In this document: piece by piece, positions 63,219 to 64,000 of the stretch
Layout of the letters: every line of letters starts with the position of its first letter
Position numbering within the stretch: the first letter of the stretch is position 1
NCBI RefSeq assembly: GCF_013087525.1
Contig: NZ_JABFCS010000001.1
Location: 2,356,001 to 2,420,000 of the forward strand
Length of the DNA stretch: 64,000 nucleotides
Direction: 5' to 3'
Source: Ramlibacter montanisoli
Lineage (GTDB): Bacteria > Pseudomonadota > Gammaproteobacteria > Burkholderiales > Burkholderiaceae_C
The notes under the pieces: model-generated
Seen by the model: the letters and a program-made list of their open reading frames with translations, nothing else
What the model was told of the DNA's origin: nothing
The model's database searches: none
Made by a program: the position numbers and the translations under genes

Positions 63219-64000
63219 ATGACCCAGTTCATCGCGCAGAACCTCGCCCCGATCATGTTCGCGGGCCTGTTCGTCTTCCTGCTGCTCGGCTTCCCCGTGG
63301 CCTTCAGCCTCGCCGCCTGCGGCCTGTTCTTCGGCTGGATCGGCATCGAGCTGGGCGTGCTGCCCACCTCGCTGCTGCAGGCGCTGCCGCTGCGGATCTT
63401 CGGCATCATGCAGAACGACACGCTGCTGGCCATTCCCTTCTTCACGCTCATGGGGCTGATCCTCGAGCGCAGCGGCATGGCCGAGGACCTGCTGGACACC
63501 ATCGGCCAGCTGTTCGGCCCGGTGCGCGGCGGCCTGGCGCTGGCCGTGATCTTCGTGGGCGCGCTGCTCGCCGCCACCACGGGCGTGGTGGCCGCTTCGG
63601 TGATCTCCATGGGCCTGATCTCGCTGCCCATCATGCTGCGCTACGGCTACGACCGGCGCATCGCCTCCGGCGTGATCGCCGCGTCCGGCACGCTGGCCCA
63701 GATCATCCCGCCCTCGCTGGTGCTGATCGTGCTGGCCGACCAGCTCGGGCGCAGCGTCGGCGACATGTACAAGGGCGCCTTCATCCCCGGCTTCGTGCTC
63801 ACCGGCCTGTACGCGGGCTACGTGATCCTGCTGGCGGTCTTCCGCCCCAAGATGGTTCCGGCGCTGCCGCTGGAAGCGCGCACGATCCGCGAGGACAACG
63901 GCGCCACCGGCCTGCCCTCGCTGCTGGTCCTGACCATCGTCTCCACCACGGCCGCCATCACGCTCGGCAAGAACTGGGAACGCGTGGTGAGCTGGTGGAC
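63219..64000 (+). CDS. dctM: TRAP transporter large permease, DctM type (3' partial)
   Basis: ATG at 63219 lies 19 bases after dctQ, with GGAGACAAGAG upstream. The visible 260 codons read MTQFIAQNLAPIMFAGLFVF, LLLGFPVAFSLAACGLFFGW, NDTLLAIPFFTLMGLILERS, TTGVVAASVISMGLISLP and AASGTLAQIIPPSLVLIVLA, all typical of DctM. The frame is open at base 64000, so the gene continues outside the window. It is the Na+-coupled channel of the second TRAP transporter. Confidence 0.92.
   Translation, partial: MTQFIAQNLAPIMFAGLFVFLLLGFPVAFSLAACGLFFGWIGIELGVLPTSLLQALPLRIFGIMQNDTLLAIPFFTLMGLILERSGMAEDLLDTIGQLFGPVRGGLALAVIFVGALLAATTGVVAASVISMGLISLPIMLRYGYDRRIASGVIAASGTLAQIIPPSLVLIVLADQLGRSVGDMYKGAFIPGFVLTGLYAGYVILLAVFRPKMVPALPLEARTIREDNGATGLPSLLVLTIVSTTAAITLGKNWERVVSWW

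Overview
The window looks like a chromosomal segment of a high-GC betaproteobacterium of the order Burkholderiales, most likely family Comamonadaceae (Ramlibacter/Variovorax-like). This rests on three things: the block gyrA-pheA-tyrA-aroA/cmk-rpsA-ihfB-lapA-lapB-hldE1-hldD with a fused AroA-Cmk protein, a tmRNA whose tag reads ANDERFALAA, and several dispersed intergenic palindromes typical of that family. Family names come from reading motifs; no database search was possible.

Layout. (1) 1-12.4 kb, plus strand: a tightly packed surface-polysaccharide locus with a FemAB-like ligase, four glycosyltransferases, two methyltransferases, an RmlD-like reductase, an EpsG-type polymerase, an acyltransferase and a class II amidotransferase. 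(2) 12.4-17.2 kb: twin small zinc-ribbon genes, tmRNA, galE, and a minus-strand AlgI-like MBOAT plus AlgX-like SGNH pair that probably acetylates a polysaccharide. (3) 17.2-32.5 kb: core genes, with gph-ubiG and an OmpA-type lipoprotein on the minus strand, the gyrA to hldD block on the plus strand, then a ComEA-like protein. (4) 32.6-41.4 kb: an orphan histidine kinase, a fused hydantoinase/5-oxoprolinase, a TRAP transporter (dctQ, dctM, and a separated dctP) and an alpha/beta hydrolase. (5) 41.4-52.4 kb, minus strand: a CO-dehydrogenase-like molybdenum hydroxylase operon coxSLMDEG followed by a periplasmic binding protein, a PqqU/YncD-type TonB receptor and XdhC, with a divergent AcoR-like regulator. 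(6) 53.7-61.2 kb: modABC (molybdate), an osmoprotectant-type binding-protein/permease fusion, tupBCA (tungstate) and a ModE/LysR-like regulator. (7) 61.2-64 kb: an EgtB/SenA-like enzyme and the start of a second TRAP operon, cut by the window edge.

How parts work together. Regions 5 and 6 form a plausible cofactor island: the molybdenum hydroxylase needs molybdopterin cytosine dinucleotide and a sulfurated metal, which XdhC/CoxDEG mature and modABC/tupBCA supply. The PqqU-like receptor and its neighbouring binding protein add a PQQ connection inside the same apparent operon. Regions 1-2 together could build, polymerise, decorate (methyl, acetyl, amide) and export a cell-surface polysaccharide.

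Caveat. Fifteen genes, including essential gyrA, carry apparent one-base frameshifts (20 in all). Nearly all are repaired by adding one base to a short homopolymer run, so they are read here as sequencing or assembly errors rather than pseudogenes. Corrected lengths are given where this applies.
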